DNA from: Reclinomonas americana ATCC 50394
Lineage: Eukaryota > Jakobida > Jakobea > Jakobida
Length of the DNA stretch: 64,000 nucleotides
Reading direction: 5' to 3'
Assembly (NCBI GenBank): GCA_048213135.1
Contig: PS015010.1
Span: 1,736,001-1,800,000 of the forward strand
Positions 8,691 to 16,199 of the stretch are shown in pieces. How positions within the stretch are numbered: the stretch's first letter is position 1; each line of letters opens with the position of its first letter. The translations under genes and the position numbers were made by a program. A model generated the notes under the pieces. It saw only the letters and a list, made by a program, of their open reading frames with translations, was not told the origin of the DNA and searched no databases.

Positions 8691-9107
8691 TTATTGTGCG
8701 CCGGGCATTTTACTCATATCCATGTACAGTACATTCCAGCGGTGACCATCAGGATCGGCGAATACACAACCATACATCCAGCCACTCATTTCCTTGGGTT
8801 GATGATCGCTGGTGCCGCCGTATTCCACTGCCTTACGGGCCATTTCATCCACGTCTTCTTTGCTTTGCGCATCTACAGATAACAGGATCTCGGTCGACTG
8901 GCAGGTGTCTGTCACATCCCTGTTGGTGAAACTTTTAAATGTGGGTTCATCGAACAGCATCACCACTACCCCTTTTTCTCCCAGCAGTAAAGATGCCGAA
9001 TTGGGATTGTCGCCATATTGTGTATTGAACCGGAATCCCATTTTTGAAAAGAATTCCTTTGAACGTTTTACGTCCTTTACCGGGAGGTTGATCCAGAATT
9101 GTTTCAT
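8691..9107 (-). CDS. VOC-superfamily (glyoxalase/bleomycin-resistance fold) protein
   Basis: 138 residues from ATG 9107, chosen because the product then begins MKQFWINLPVKDVKRSKEFF, the standard VOC opening. Upstream in-frame codons give non-homologous sequence. It has two beta-alpha-beta-beta-beta halves: SLLLGEKGVVVMLFDE near residue 45, and GCVFADPDGHRWNVLYMD near 115. The second holds the usual metal-ligand region (D-P-D-G-H, then the final strand). Family members are glyoxalases, dioxygenases or drug-binding proteins; which applies here cannot be told. It is the last gene of the ArsR operon, 44 bases downstream of the SRPBCC gene. Confidence 0.88.
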   Translation of the reverse strand: MKQFWINLPVKDVKRSKEFFSKMGFRFNTQYGDNPNSASLLLGEKGVVVMLFDEPTFKSFTNRDVTDTCQSTEILLSVDAQSKEDVDEMARKAVEYGGTSDHQPKEMSGWMYGCVFADPDGHRWNVLYMDMSKMPGAQ

Positions 9108-9151
9108 AGCTGATGTTTTTGATGTGTGTGATAATTTATTAAAGAGACGGA

Positions 9152-9643
9152 TTACAATCCTTTCTCCAAAAGCCGGTCCAGCCTGGCAAAGCCCTGGCTG
9201 ATGCCGGTTTCCATACCCGACATGACCATGGCATCGCGATCGGCAACCGAACGGCAAACCGAGTGAATGATAAGTTTGGTTCTTCCGCCGGGCAATTCTT
9301 CAAACAGGGAAGTGTCCAGCGTAACATGTCCGCATTCCGGCAAACCCTCAAACTCGAATGTCTGGATCATGCGTTCCGGCGCTGTCACTTCATGGATCAC
9401 GCCATGGAAGCCGTACACATTACCCTTATCATCTTCATGTGTGTAGCGGTAAGCGCCGCCGCTTCTTGAATCATAATAATCGATCTTCATCACCAGCCTG
9501 TCGGGGCCGAGGAATTGCACCAGTATTTCCGGATCGGCAAATGCTTTGAATACCATCTCACGCGGTGCGTCGAATTCACGGATGATATAGATCTCCTGTT
9601 TGCCCGGTTCGGCGGTAATTTTGATCTCGTTCTTTGTTTTCAT
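9152..9643 (-). CDS. SRPBCC-domain protein (AHSA1-like)
   Basis: 163 residues with the START-like/AHSA1 pattern: IIREFDAPREMVFKAFADPE near residue 20, a FLGPDR segment, SGGAYRYTHED, FHGVIHEVTAPERMIQTFEF, and a C-terminal helix (GMETGISQGFARLDRLLEKG). The fold makes a hydrophobic ligand cavity. The next gene upstream encodes an ArsR regulator, ending 6 bases before this start. This ArsR/SRPBCC pairing is widespread and is usually thought to respond to or handle a small hydrophobic compound, but the ligand is unknown. Confidence 0.9.
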   Translation of the reverse strand: MKTKNEIKITAEPGKQEIYIIREFDAPREMVFKAFADPEILVQFLGPDRLVMKIDYYDSRSGGAYRYTHEDDKGNVYGFHGVIHEVTAPERMIQTFEFEGLPECGHVTLDTSLFEELPGGRTKLIIHSVCRSVADRDAMVMSGMETGISQGFARLDRLLEKGL

Positions 9644-9649
9644 GACTAT

Positions 9650-9979
9650 TTATTTTTTGGTTTTTGATTTTGCCTGCATCTGTACCAGTATCCTGTCCAG
9701 TTTGTCGAAACGGTGCTCCCACTGTTTTCTGAAATTCTCGATCCAGTCGGTCACCTCATCCAGTTTCTCCGCCTGTACCGTACAGTACCGCTCTCTTCCC
9801 TGCTGTGTGATCATCAGCAGGCCGCACTCCGATAATATTTTGATGTGTTTTGATATCGCCTGCCGGCTCACATCAAATTTTTCCGCCACATCATTGGGCG
9901 TCAGCGGCTGACGGGCAACCAGGTTAATGATATCCCGCCTGGTGGGATCGGCTATCGCCTGGAATACATCTCTTCGCAT
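9650..9979 (-). CDS. ArsR/SmtB-family transcriptional regulator
   Basis: A winged-helix repressor, 109 residues from ATG 9979 (MRRDVFQAIADPTRRDIINL). The recognition helix is in NDVAEKFDVSRQAISKHIKI (about 30-50) and the wing is ERYCTVQ near 67. The metal-binding Cys box of true arsenic sensors (CVC) is absent, so it probably senses something other than arsenite or heavy metals. An in-frame TTG at 10024 would extend it by 15 residues, but that codon lies inside the promoter. Two matching dyads sit across the promoter, strongly suggesting autoregulation of the three-gene operon ArsR-SRPBCC-VOC. Confidence 0.92.
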   Translation of the reverse strand: MRRDVFQAIADPTRRDIINLVARQPLTPNDVAEKFDVSRQAISKHIKILSECGLLMITQQGRERYCTVQAEKLDEVTDWIENFRKQWEHRFDKLDRILVQMQAKSKTKK

Positions 9980-9994
9980 GGTCTTTCTTTTTAT

Positions 9995-10036
9995 GCAACT
10001 GTTCGGTTGCAAATATATACGCAACTTATCGGTTGC
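9995..10036 (-). promoter_or_regulatory. Twin operators (GCAAC-N6-GTTGC) over the ArsR promoter
   Basis: On the + strand two near-identical 16-base dyads stand 26 bases apart: GCAACTGTTCGGTTGC (9995-10010) and GCAACTTATCGGTTGC (10021-10036). One covers the region just downstream of the -7 box and the other lies in the spacer. Together they bracket the promoter as expected for a repressor. Confidence 0.75.
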
Positions 10037-10040
10037 GCAA
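10010..10040 (-). promoter_or_regulatory. Promoter of the ArsR-SRPBCC-VOC operon
   Basis: A minus-strand TTG (10038-10040), 20-base spacer and TATATTTG (10010-10017) match the Bacteroidota consensus at both boxes. The expected start is near 10003, about 24 bases before the ATG. Confidence 0.7.
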
Positions 10041-10139
10041 CATTTCTGACAACTATTTTTATTTTTTATAATTAACTGATAAGCAGCAGTTACTTACAGA
10101 AGCATCACCATTACTCACCAAACTGGCTTACATTAGGGT

Positions 10140-11873
10140 ATGCATATCTTCTGGAAATACCTGAAACCGTATAAATGGCTGGCACTCTTTTCCATGTTGC
10201 TGGCAGCGGTGGCGCAGGCGCTTAACTTTCTCGACCCGGTAATATTTGGCTGGATACTCGATCATTTCGCGCTGAACCCCGGCAGCAAAACGGAGAACGA
10301 ACTGGTGACGGGTGTGCTGTGGTTATTAGGGCTGGCTGTTGGCGTAGCCGTTGCCGCAAGACTGGCACGCACCTTCCAGGAATATGTGTTGCGGTTGGTA
10401 GTACAGCAATTTGGGAAGAATGTTTTTGATGACGGGTTGAAACAAACGCTCCGCCTCTCCTACCAGGAATTTGAAGAACAAAGAAGTGGCGAGACCTTAT
10501 CCATTTTGCAAAAGACAAGGCGGGATACAGAGAACTTCCTCAGTTCTTTTATCAATATCGTGTTCTCTACATTGGTGGGCATCAGTTTTCTCATTTATTA
10601 TGCCATTACCAGGCATTGGGCATTGATACCGGTTTTCCTGGTAGGGGTATTGTTACTGGGCGGACTTACCGGTTTGCTGAGCAAGAAAATAAAGACCATA
10701 CAAAAAAAGATCTTTCGTGAGAACGCGGTGATGTCAGGCAATATCACGGAATCGCTCCGCAATATAGAACTGGTTAAAAGCCTGGGCCTCACTTACCCTG
10801 AGATCAGGCGGCTGAAGGGTTTCACGCAGAACATATTCGACCTGGAGATGATGAAAGTGAGGAAAGTAAGAACACTCAGTTTTTTGCAGGGCATGACGCT
10901 GACCTTATTAAAGCAGTCCATACTTTTCATCTTACTTTGGCTGATATTCCGCAAAGTACTCACACCCGGCGAACTGATCTCCATGCAGATCATCATGAAC
11001 TATATTTTCGTTCCGCTACAGGACCTCGGCACCATCATACTCGCCTACCGCGAAGCAGAAGCCTCCCTCATCAACTTCGACCTGCTGATGAAAAAACCGG
11101 TAGAAACAAGACCCGAAGAACCGGTGGAATTGGGCGAAGTGGAAAAACTGGAATTCAGAAATGTAGTATTCCGGCATAAGACCGCACAACACAATGCTAT
11201 TGATGATATCTCTTTCAAAGTAACCACGGGCACTTCCATCGCTTTCGTGGGACCCAGTGGTTCGGGCAAGTCGACACTGATCAAACTGCTCGTAGGCTTG
11301 TACAGCCCGGTTAGCGGGAGTATTTGCTTTGACGACGTTTCCGTGAAAGAGATCCGTTACAATAAAATCAGGCGGCAGATCGGGTTTGTTACGCAGGATA
11401 CGCAATTGTTTGCCGGTACGGTTCGCCAGAATCTTTTATTCATCAAACCTTCAGCCACCGATGAGGAAATGATCGACTCCTTAAGAAAATCAGCATCCTA
11501 TAACCTGGTAAACAGTCCGCAGGGTCTCGACACGGTATTGGGTGAAGGCGGCACCAAATTATCCGGTGGCGAAAAACAACGCCTGTCTATCGCCCGTGCC
11601 CTGCTGCGCAACCCGCGTATCCTTATCTTTGATGAAGCCACAGCCTCACTCGATTCCCTCACCGAAGAATCCATAACCGACACCATCAACCATATCGCTT
11701 CTGAAAAGAACCGTATCATTATCACCATTGCTCACCGCCTGTCCACCATTATGAATGCAGACACGATTTATGTGCTCGAAAAAGGAAGGATCTCCGAAAC
11801 CGGCACACATGTGGAATTGCTGCGGCAGAAAGGATTGTATTATGCCTTGTGGAGACAGCAGGTGGGAGAATAA
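10140..11873 (+). CDS. ABC-type exporter, fused permease and ATPase (half transporter)
   Basis: 577 residues. The N-terminal membrane domain (about 1-320) has six predicted helices: helix 1 is near 14-36, then around 60-80, 135-185 and 235-290. The ATPase domain (about 335-575) has Walker A GPSGSGKST (K377), Q-loop FVTQDTQLF, signature LSGGEKQRLSIARAL, Walker B ILIFDEATASLD and the H-loop AHRLST. It should act as a homodimer or heterodimer exporting lipid, peptide or drug; the substrate cannot be inferred. It is read away from the ArsR operon with about 160 bases between them, so it is not obviously under that repressor. No partner gene is adjacent. Confidence 0.93.
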   Translation: MHIFWKYLKPYKWLALFSMLLAAVAQALNFLDPVIFGWILDHFALNPGSKTENELVTGVLWLLGLAVGVAVAARLARTFQEYVLRLVVQQFGKNVFDDGLKQTLRLSYQEFEEQRSGETLSILQKTRRDTENFLSSFINIVFSTLVGISFLIYYAITRHWALIPVFLVGVLLLGGLTGLLSKKIKTIQKKIFRENAVMSGNITESLRNIELVKSLGLTYPEIRRLKGFTQNIFDLEMMKVRKVRTLSFLQGMTLTLLKQSILFILLWLIFRKVLTPGELISMQIIMNYIFVPLQDLGTIILAYREAEASLINFDLLMKKPVETRPEEPVELGEVEKLEFRNVVFRHKTAQHNAIDDISFKVTTGTSIAFVGPSGSGKSTLIKLLVGLYSPVSGSICFDDVSVKEIRYNKIRRQIGFVTQDTQLFAGTVRQNLLFIKPSATDEEMIDSLRKSASYNLVNSPQGLDTVLGEGGTKLSGGEKQRLSIARALLRNPRILIFDEATASLDSLTEESITDTINHIASEKNRIIITIAHRLSTIMNADTIYVLEKGRISETGTHVELLRQKGLYYALWRQQVGE

Positions 11874-12000
11874 TAGGATACTTCCGGCCATCGCTTTACA
11901 GGTTGCAATACGGTGCTTAAGGTTACAGGTTCCTTTGTATGCTATACGGGGATTTTTTTTACTTAAATTGATCATCATTTCAAACTTAAATATCAGCGAT

Positions 12001-12420
12001 ATGGGTGCATGGGGATATGGACATTCTGAAAACGATGCAGCACTTGATTTCCTGGCTGACATCGAAGAATCGGGCAATCCGGAAAAGATGATGACAGATG
12101 CCCTTACCTCTGCCACAAAAGCCGCATACCAGCAATCTTACGAAGCCTGTACCGCCCTTGTTGCTGCAGTTTATGTTGATAAGCAGGTGAATGGAATACA
12201 ATACAGTCCGGGTGAAATAACGGCCCCCATGGAAGTAGAGGCTTTTAGTGCCAGGCATTCCGGCATTGATCTTTCCGACCTGCAGCCGGCCGCTGTTGAA
12301 GCCCTCCGGAACATTTTGTCCGGCCATTCCGAATCAAATGAACTCTGGGCCGAAAGCGGGGAAGATCACCAGTTGTGGCGGAATGAGTTGGAACAGCTGA
12401 TGAACCGGCTGATCAAATGA
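12001..12420 (+). CDS. DUF4259-domain protein
   Basis: 139 residues beginning MGAWGYGHSENDAALDFLAD, the diagnostic opening of DUF4259. A longer open frame reaches back to 11755 through the end of the ABC gene but has no family similarity, so ATG 12001 is used. No signal peptide or membrane segment. The rest is helical with a final WRNELEQLMNRL helix. Function unknown. It lies 127 bases after the ABC exporter in the same direction with no terminator seen between, so read-through is possible. Confidence 0.85.
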   Translation: MGAWGYGHSENDAALDFLADIEESGNPEKMMTDALTSATKAAYQQSYEACTALVAAVYVDKQVNGIQYSPGEITAPMEVEAFSARHSGIDLSDLQPAAVEALRNILSGHSESNELWAESGEDHQLWRNELEQLMNRLIK

Positions 12421-12461
12421 CCCAGGCAGGAGAACCTCCTCTCCTGCTTAGGCTGTCCATT

Positions 12462-12668
12462 CTAATCATCAACATATTCAAGAATATCTCCCGGCTGGCA
12501 GTTCAGTACTTTGCAGATAATTTCCAATGTGCTGAAACGTATAGCCTTCGCTTTTCCTGTTTTCAGGATGGAGAGATTCGACAAGGTCAAACCTACCTTT
12601 TCTGAAAGTTCATTAAGCGACATCTTACGCCTGGCCATCATTACATCTAAGTTTACTATTATAGCCAT
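12462..12668 (-). CDS. Small XRE-type (Cro/C1) transcriptional regulator
   Basis: 68 residues, all helix-turn-helix: MAIIVNLDVMMARRKMSLNE, then LSEKVGLTLSNLSILKTGKA as the helix-turn-helix core, then FSTLEIICKVLNCQPGDILEY. It matches the YozG-like single-domain class. The gene begins 3 bases after the DUF2975 gene ends. This pairing is recurrent across bacteria and suggests the regulator and membrane protein act together. The ligand or trigger is not known. Confidence 0.92.
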   Translation of the reverse strand: MAIIVNLDVMMARRKMSLNELSEKVGLTLSNLSILKTGKAKAIRFSTLEIICKVLNCQPGDILEYVDD

Positions 12669-12671
12669 GGC

Positions 12672-13223
12672 TTATACGGTTAAATCGTTTTCTGATTGTA
12701 ATTCGGTTCCTTTTTTAAACACCTGACCTATCACAAACAGCGTTACGGCCATGAACAACCACACATCGGCGCCGCCAATACGCATTAACTCAGCATCAGG
12801 CATCGCAATACCATTACTCTTTACCCACTGCGCATACTCGCTTCCCCAATGTGAGAACAGGCCGGCGCCAAGACAGAGAAATGCAATCGTGAACACCACG
12901 CCTGTTACATTGGGATCGAAGGGTTTGGCTATACTTACTTTTTTATTGTAAAATAATTTCAGGATCAGGTAAAAAATAAGGGCTTTCAAAACCGCGACAA
13001 TACACATCAGGATGGTCTGGGTAATGAAGTGCGCTTTTTCTGAAGTATACAGTTCTGAAAGATCAGCGCCATTCCAGAAATGCTTCGCGACGATCGGTTT
13101 ATACAACGCGTAAACCGTATTGAAAATAATACCGCCGGCTTCAATACATAAGCCGACAAAAATGATCCAGGACAAGATGAGCAATACCATCATGATTTGC
13201 TTTGTACCAATTTTGATTTCCAT
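12672..13223 (-). CDS. DUF2975-domain membrane protein
   Basis: 183 residues from ATG 13223, with four predicted membrane helices (about 10-32, 75-100, 112-135 and 155-175). The pattern is DUF2975: an N-terminal helix, an extracytoplasmic loop, then SIAKPFDPNVTG before the third helix. The longer open frame (to 13274) starts with a TTG that is part of the promoter, so it is rejected. It is co-transcribed with the XRE gene. Its role is unknown; in the family it is thought to sit in the membrane and perhaps modulate the regulator. Confidence 0.88.
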   Translation of the reverse strand: MEIKIGTKQIMMVLLILSWIIFVGLCIEAGGIIFNTVYALYKPIVAKHFWNGADLSELYTSEKAHFITQTILMCIVAVLKALIFYLILKLFYNKKVSIAKPFDPNVTGVVFTIAFLCLGAGLFSHWGSEYAQWVKSNGIAMPDAELMRIGGADVWLFMAVTLFVIGQVFKKGTELQSENDLTV

Positions 13224-13245
13224 TGTTTTACTTTTAATGACAAGG

Positions 13246-13274
13246 CAAAAGTATAAATATTTATTGAAAAACAA
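13246..13274 (-). promoter_or_regulatory. Promoter of the DUF2975-XRE pair
   Basis: Minus-strand TTG (13272-13274), 18-base spacer, TACTTTTG (13246-13253). Both boxes match the Bacteroidota consensus, and the start codon follows about 23 bases after the -7 box. The surrounding 13255-13310 is very AT-rich. Confidence 0.7.
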
Positions 13275-13454
13275 TAAAAATATAGAAATATTTGATAAAT
13301 ATTTCTTGTTACCACTTTCATTAAAAGCCCTGTTCCTTTCAGAAAAGCTTGTGAATGAAGAAATTATATTACGGATTCCAGAACAGATTTTTCTTATGAT
13401 TTTATTCTGAAAAAGTATCGGGGAGGTTGTGAGGAGTAATTACGATAACCACAC

Positions 13455-13484
13455 AAAAAAGCCGGTCATTATAACCGGCTTTTT
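13455..13484 (-). terminator. Terminator of the 763-residue gene (works on both strands)
   Basis: The stem AAAAGCCGGT/ACCGGCTTTT has a 7-base loop and A/T tracts on both sides. It lies 29 bases beyond the stop at 13513. Confidence 0.85.
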
Positions 13485-13512
13485 ATCACAATTGGAATAT
13501 TACTGAAACCTT

Positions 13513-15804
13513 CTAGTTAACGATTACGGTTTTAACACCGCCTCCTGTTTTTCCATGAACCACAAATACAATTGAGCATCTGCATGTAAGCTCGTCAGGC
13601 TTACCTGTCATACATCCGTTCCGGTATGGATCCGTACAAACCACTTCATAAGTGGCACCATCATCCAAAGCAAACCTGGCGCCCACATTCGGCCCGGCCG
13701 GGCATGTACCATTCTCATTATAATCCGCCTCATGCGGGGAGGCGTTAATCGGGCCCCAAACATCACCCGGAATGTCAGTCCGCCGGGCAAAAATATGAAT
13801 ACGCCGGTGGATGTCAGAGCCTGGTATAAAACCTATACTACAGTTTTGTATTACGAATTCATCATACCCCACTACCGGGGGTGGAGGTACCGGCGAAACC
13901 TGGAAATTGATTGGACCTGATAACTGGCCATCCGGGTTAACCACGCGAACCGGTACTGTTTTAACGGTGGCAATATCCGGTTGCGGGATGACAGCCTTCA
14001 ACTCGGTACCGGAAATGAAAGTGGTAACGCGGTCAGCGGCATTCCATTGCACTTTGGCGCCGGTGATAAAATTGTGTCCTTTTACAGTAAGGGTGAAACC
14101 CGGCTCACCGGCAATAGCGGAAACAGGCGTAATGGAATCGATTACCGGTGCCCTGAAAATAACCGGTTCGCTCGGTTGGGTTTGAACAAAACTGCCACAA
14201 TGCAGTGTTTTTGCATAAATTTTCCAGCCGGCCTGCAATTTACCGAACCCGGAAAACACCATGTTCACATGCTCGGTACTGGCAAAAGGCGTTCTCCCCG
14301 ATTCAAGTAACTGGTTCTTTGTTTCTTCCCACAATTCAATCCTGGCACCTGCGGTCACTTGCAAAACGTGGATTTTGCTATCCCCGTCATACAAGGGGCC
14401 TTTTACCTGTCCCCGGACAACATCGTGCCGTTCCTTTACTGTTTTGGGTTCCGATTTTGCAACCTGGCCACATACATGGTGTTCGATCCATATCTCATCA
14501 CCTGCCAGAAAGCTGGGTGCCACGGAAATAGTCGGAGTATTGTGTCCCGCGGATACCCGGTTCAATTCACCGAATTTCCTGCTCATCACTTTCAGGATAC
14601 CGTTCAGGGGAAGTACATTTTCAACAAAGATGGCATCCTGGCAACTGAACAGTTCAATATTGATCTTAGGTTGCTGCGGGGGAACAGCCAGGGGTTTTGC
14701 CGTTTCCATATTCGACCATTCACTCCATATCTCACATTCCCCCTGCCGGATCTTCACCTGCGCACCCGGTGGCATCGGCGGTGCCGGCAAAGGTTCATTG
14801 AATTCTGTCGCGATTGTCCTGAACAGGGTCTCAACACCGTCCACTGTTACCAAAAATTCGAGATCAGCGCCGGTTTTCTGTCCCCAGACATAAATCGTGG
14901 AAACCGTATTGCATTCAATCAGGGCCAGAAATAATTTCGTCAGCTGCTGTGCCGGTCCAACATGCATTGTTTTCTTTTCAAATAGCAGTTCGCATCTCAT
15001 GCCTGCTTCCTGCCGGATGCTCACTTCTTCCCCTTCACGCAATTGAACAGGAAGCGATATCCAGCGCGATGTTTGATCGGATTCATTAAGCGAGGCCCAC
15101 CATGCGCCGCTGACAGCCTCCAAAAACACTTGAGCGCCGGGCACAATTCCCTCCACCTTCACGGCTCTTGAACAGGCGGTGAGACCTTCAGCGATTTTTG
15201 GCGCAGGCACGGTTTGCCCTCTTCTGTATGGAAAAAATAAGGTTTGCGGCAACTGCGAATCCACCTGGTATAAAGTCGCGGGAGGAGTTGTAGGCGGTTT
15301 TGGGCAAATCAATTGACGTACGACCAACGGGGTGCTGGTTACCGGCCCGGGCAATCCTCTCGGAATGCTGATAAAAGCTGTTCCGTCGGTGGCTTCGCCG
15401 GTCCCGATGACCAAGCCTCCCTGCAAAACCTGCAACTGGATACCCGGCCTGACTCCGCCAACAGAAAACCCGTGCGAACATTGGTATAAACGTGAAAGCA
15501 ACTGCGGATAGTTGAATTGCGCAACACTGTTTTGCACCTGCGGACCGTCGGTGGATTGCGGGCTCTCTGAACCTGGTGCCAATATCTGCACAGCATTGAC
15601 CAGGTCGCCGGCCTTAAGTTCTTCTGCCGGGTCGAGGGGAATTACATCCCTGAAACCCGTTACAACTTTTTTCCCGACCTGCCGGTCGGCGCCATTGCGC
15701 ATAACGATCAGGGTTACGGTAGCACCGATAAATACATTACTTACGATCACGGACCTGCTGCATTCAGACAGCGGCCCCATGACACGGGGAGGCAGAATGT
15801 TCAT
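13513..15804 (-). CDS. Unrecognised 763-residue protein: cysteine-bracketed beta repeats, an IPT/TIG domain and a Cys-rich tail
   Basis: I do not recognise this protein as a whole. It has no signal peptide, and an in-frame TAA two codons upstream of ATG 15804 rules out a longer start. Residues about 6-540 form six diverged repeats of 60-75 residues. Each opens like 'L-x-x-C-S-R-x-V-x-V-x-x-V-x-x-G-A' and ends like 'L-x-x-G-D/E-x-V-x-I-R-Q-x-x-C'. Four repeats have Cys pairs at nearly constant spacing: 109/167, 211/271, 298/357 and 388/445. Residues about 553-636 look like an IPT/TIG immunoglobulin-like domain (PVIDSITPVSAIAGEPGFTL). The last 115 residues hold six cysteines (655, 701, 723, 731, 741, 743). 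The paired cysteines suggest disulfides, hence an oxidising location, which conflicts with the missing signal. Function not inferable. Confidence 0.85.
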   Translation of the reverse strand: MNILPPRVMGPLSECSRSVIVSNVFIGATVTLIVMRNGADRQVGKKVVTGFRDVIPLDPAEELKAGDLVNAVQILAPGSESPQSTDGPQVQNSVAQFNYPQLLSRLYQCSHGFSVGGVRPGIQLQVLQGGLVIGTGEATDGTAFISIPRGLPGPVTSTPLVVRQLICPKPPTTPPATLYQVDSQLPQTLFFPYRRGQTVPAPKIAEGLTACSRAVKVEGIVPGAQVFLEAVSGAWWASLNESDQTSRWISLPVQLREGEEVSIRQEAGMRCELLFEKKTMHVGPAQQLTKLFLALIECNTVSTIYVWGQKTGADLEFLVTVDGVETLFRTIATEFNEPLPAPPMPPGAQVKIRQGECEIWSEWSNMETAKPLAVPPQQPKINIELFSCQDAIFVENVLPLNGILKVMSRKFGELNRVSAGHNTPTISVAPSFLAGDEIWIEHHVCGQVAKSEPKTVKERHDVVRGQVKGPLYDGDSKIHVLQVTAGARIELWEETKNQLLESGRTPFASTEHVNMVFSGFGKLQAGWKIYAKTLHCGSFVQTQPSEPVIFRAPVIDSITPVSAIAGEPGFTLTVKGHNFITGAKVQWNAADRVTTFISGTELKAVIPQPDIATVKTVPVRVVNPDGQLSGPINFQVSPVPPPPVVGYDEFVIQNCSIGFIPGSDIHRRIHIFARRTDIPGDVWGPINASPHEADYNENGTCPAGPNVGARFALDDGATYEVVCTDPYRNGCMTGKPDELTCRCSIVFVVHGKTGGGVKTVIVN

Positions 15805-15962
15805 AGATTATTTTTTGCTGGTTATGACTCAGGTAGAGGGTTACGGATTGTAATGATATAGTTGCTCTGCCCGGGTAAATGTTACCTGCCGCTTTGTTTC
15901 CCGGAAGAATGCCTGGTTGGAATGGGATCTTGTGCTGTAACCGCAGCAGGGTTCGCCAAAAT

Positions 15963-15990
15963 AAAAAAGCCCCGATCTTTCGATCGGGGC
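15963..15990 (-). terminator. Terminator after tRNA-Leu
   Basis: On the minus strand GCCCCGATC-GAAA-GATCGGGGC is followed by six T residues, a 9-bp stem with a GAAA tetraloop, immediately after the tRNA. It separates the tRNA from the 763-residue gene. Confidence 0.9.
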
Positions 15991-15994
15991 CTTG

Positions 15995-16078
15995 TGCCCA
16001 GAACTGGATTCGAACCAGCACACCCTTGCGAGCGCTGCGACCTGAACACAGTGCGTCTACCAATTTCGCCATCTGGGC
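15995..16078 (-). tRNA. tRNA-Leu (anticodon CAG)
   Basis: 84 bases that fold as a class II tRNA. Acceptor GCCCAGA/TCTGGGC with discriminator A. D-arm GCG-AAATTGGTAGA-CGC. Anticodon stem CTGTG/CGCAG with loop TTCAGGT, giving anticodon CAG. A long variable arm typical of Leu. T-arm with TTCGAAT. The 3' CCA is not encoded. It reads leucine codon CTG. Confidence 0.96.
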
Positions 16079-16125
16079 AGATCTGAAAATGTTTCCCAGG
16101 GGGTCACATTTTGTATTCAGGGCTG

Positions 16126-16156
16126 CAAATATACATCCACGGATTGAAACCAACAA
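16126..16156 (-). promoter_or_regulatory. Promoter of tRNA-Leu
   Basis: Minus-strand TTG (16154-16156), 20-base spacer, TATATTTG (16126-16133). Both boxes match, and the start would lie about 40 bases before the mature tRNA. Confidence 0.65.
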
Positions 16157-16183
16157 AAAGAAGGCAAACTTTATCGCCCCTGC

Positions 16184-16199
16184 TGTAATAATTATTACA
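16184..16199. promoter_or_regulatory. Perfect 16-base palindrome over the dapD stop codon
   Basis: TGTAATAATTATTACA is fully self-complementary. It spans the dapD stop codon (16195-16197) and lies just upstream of the tRNA promoter. With no T tract or loop it is more like a protein site than a terminator; role unknown. Confidence 0.35.

Noticed and set aside
12424-12446. Terminator after the DUF4259 gene
   Set aside because: GCAGGAG/CTCCTGC forms a stem but has no T tract on either side, so I did not call it a terminator.
15874-15886. GGTAAATGTTACC dyad as operator of the 763-residue gene
   Set aside because: A short 5-3-5 dyad with no second copy and no recognisable promoter next to it; too weak to list.
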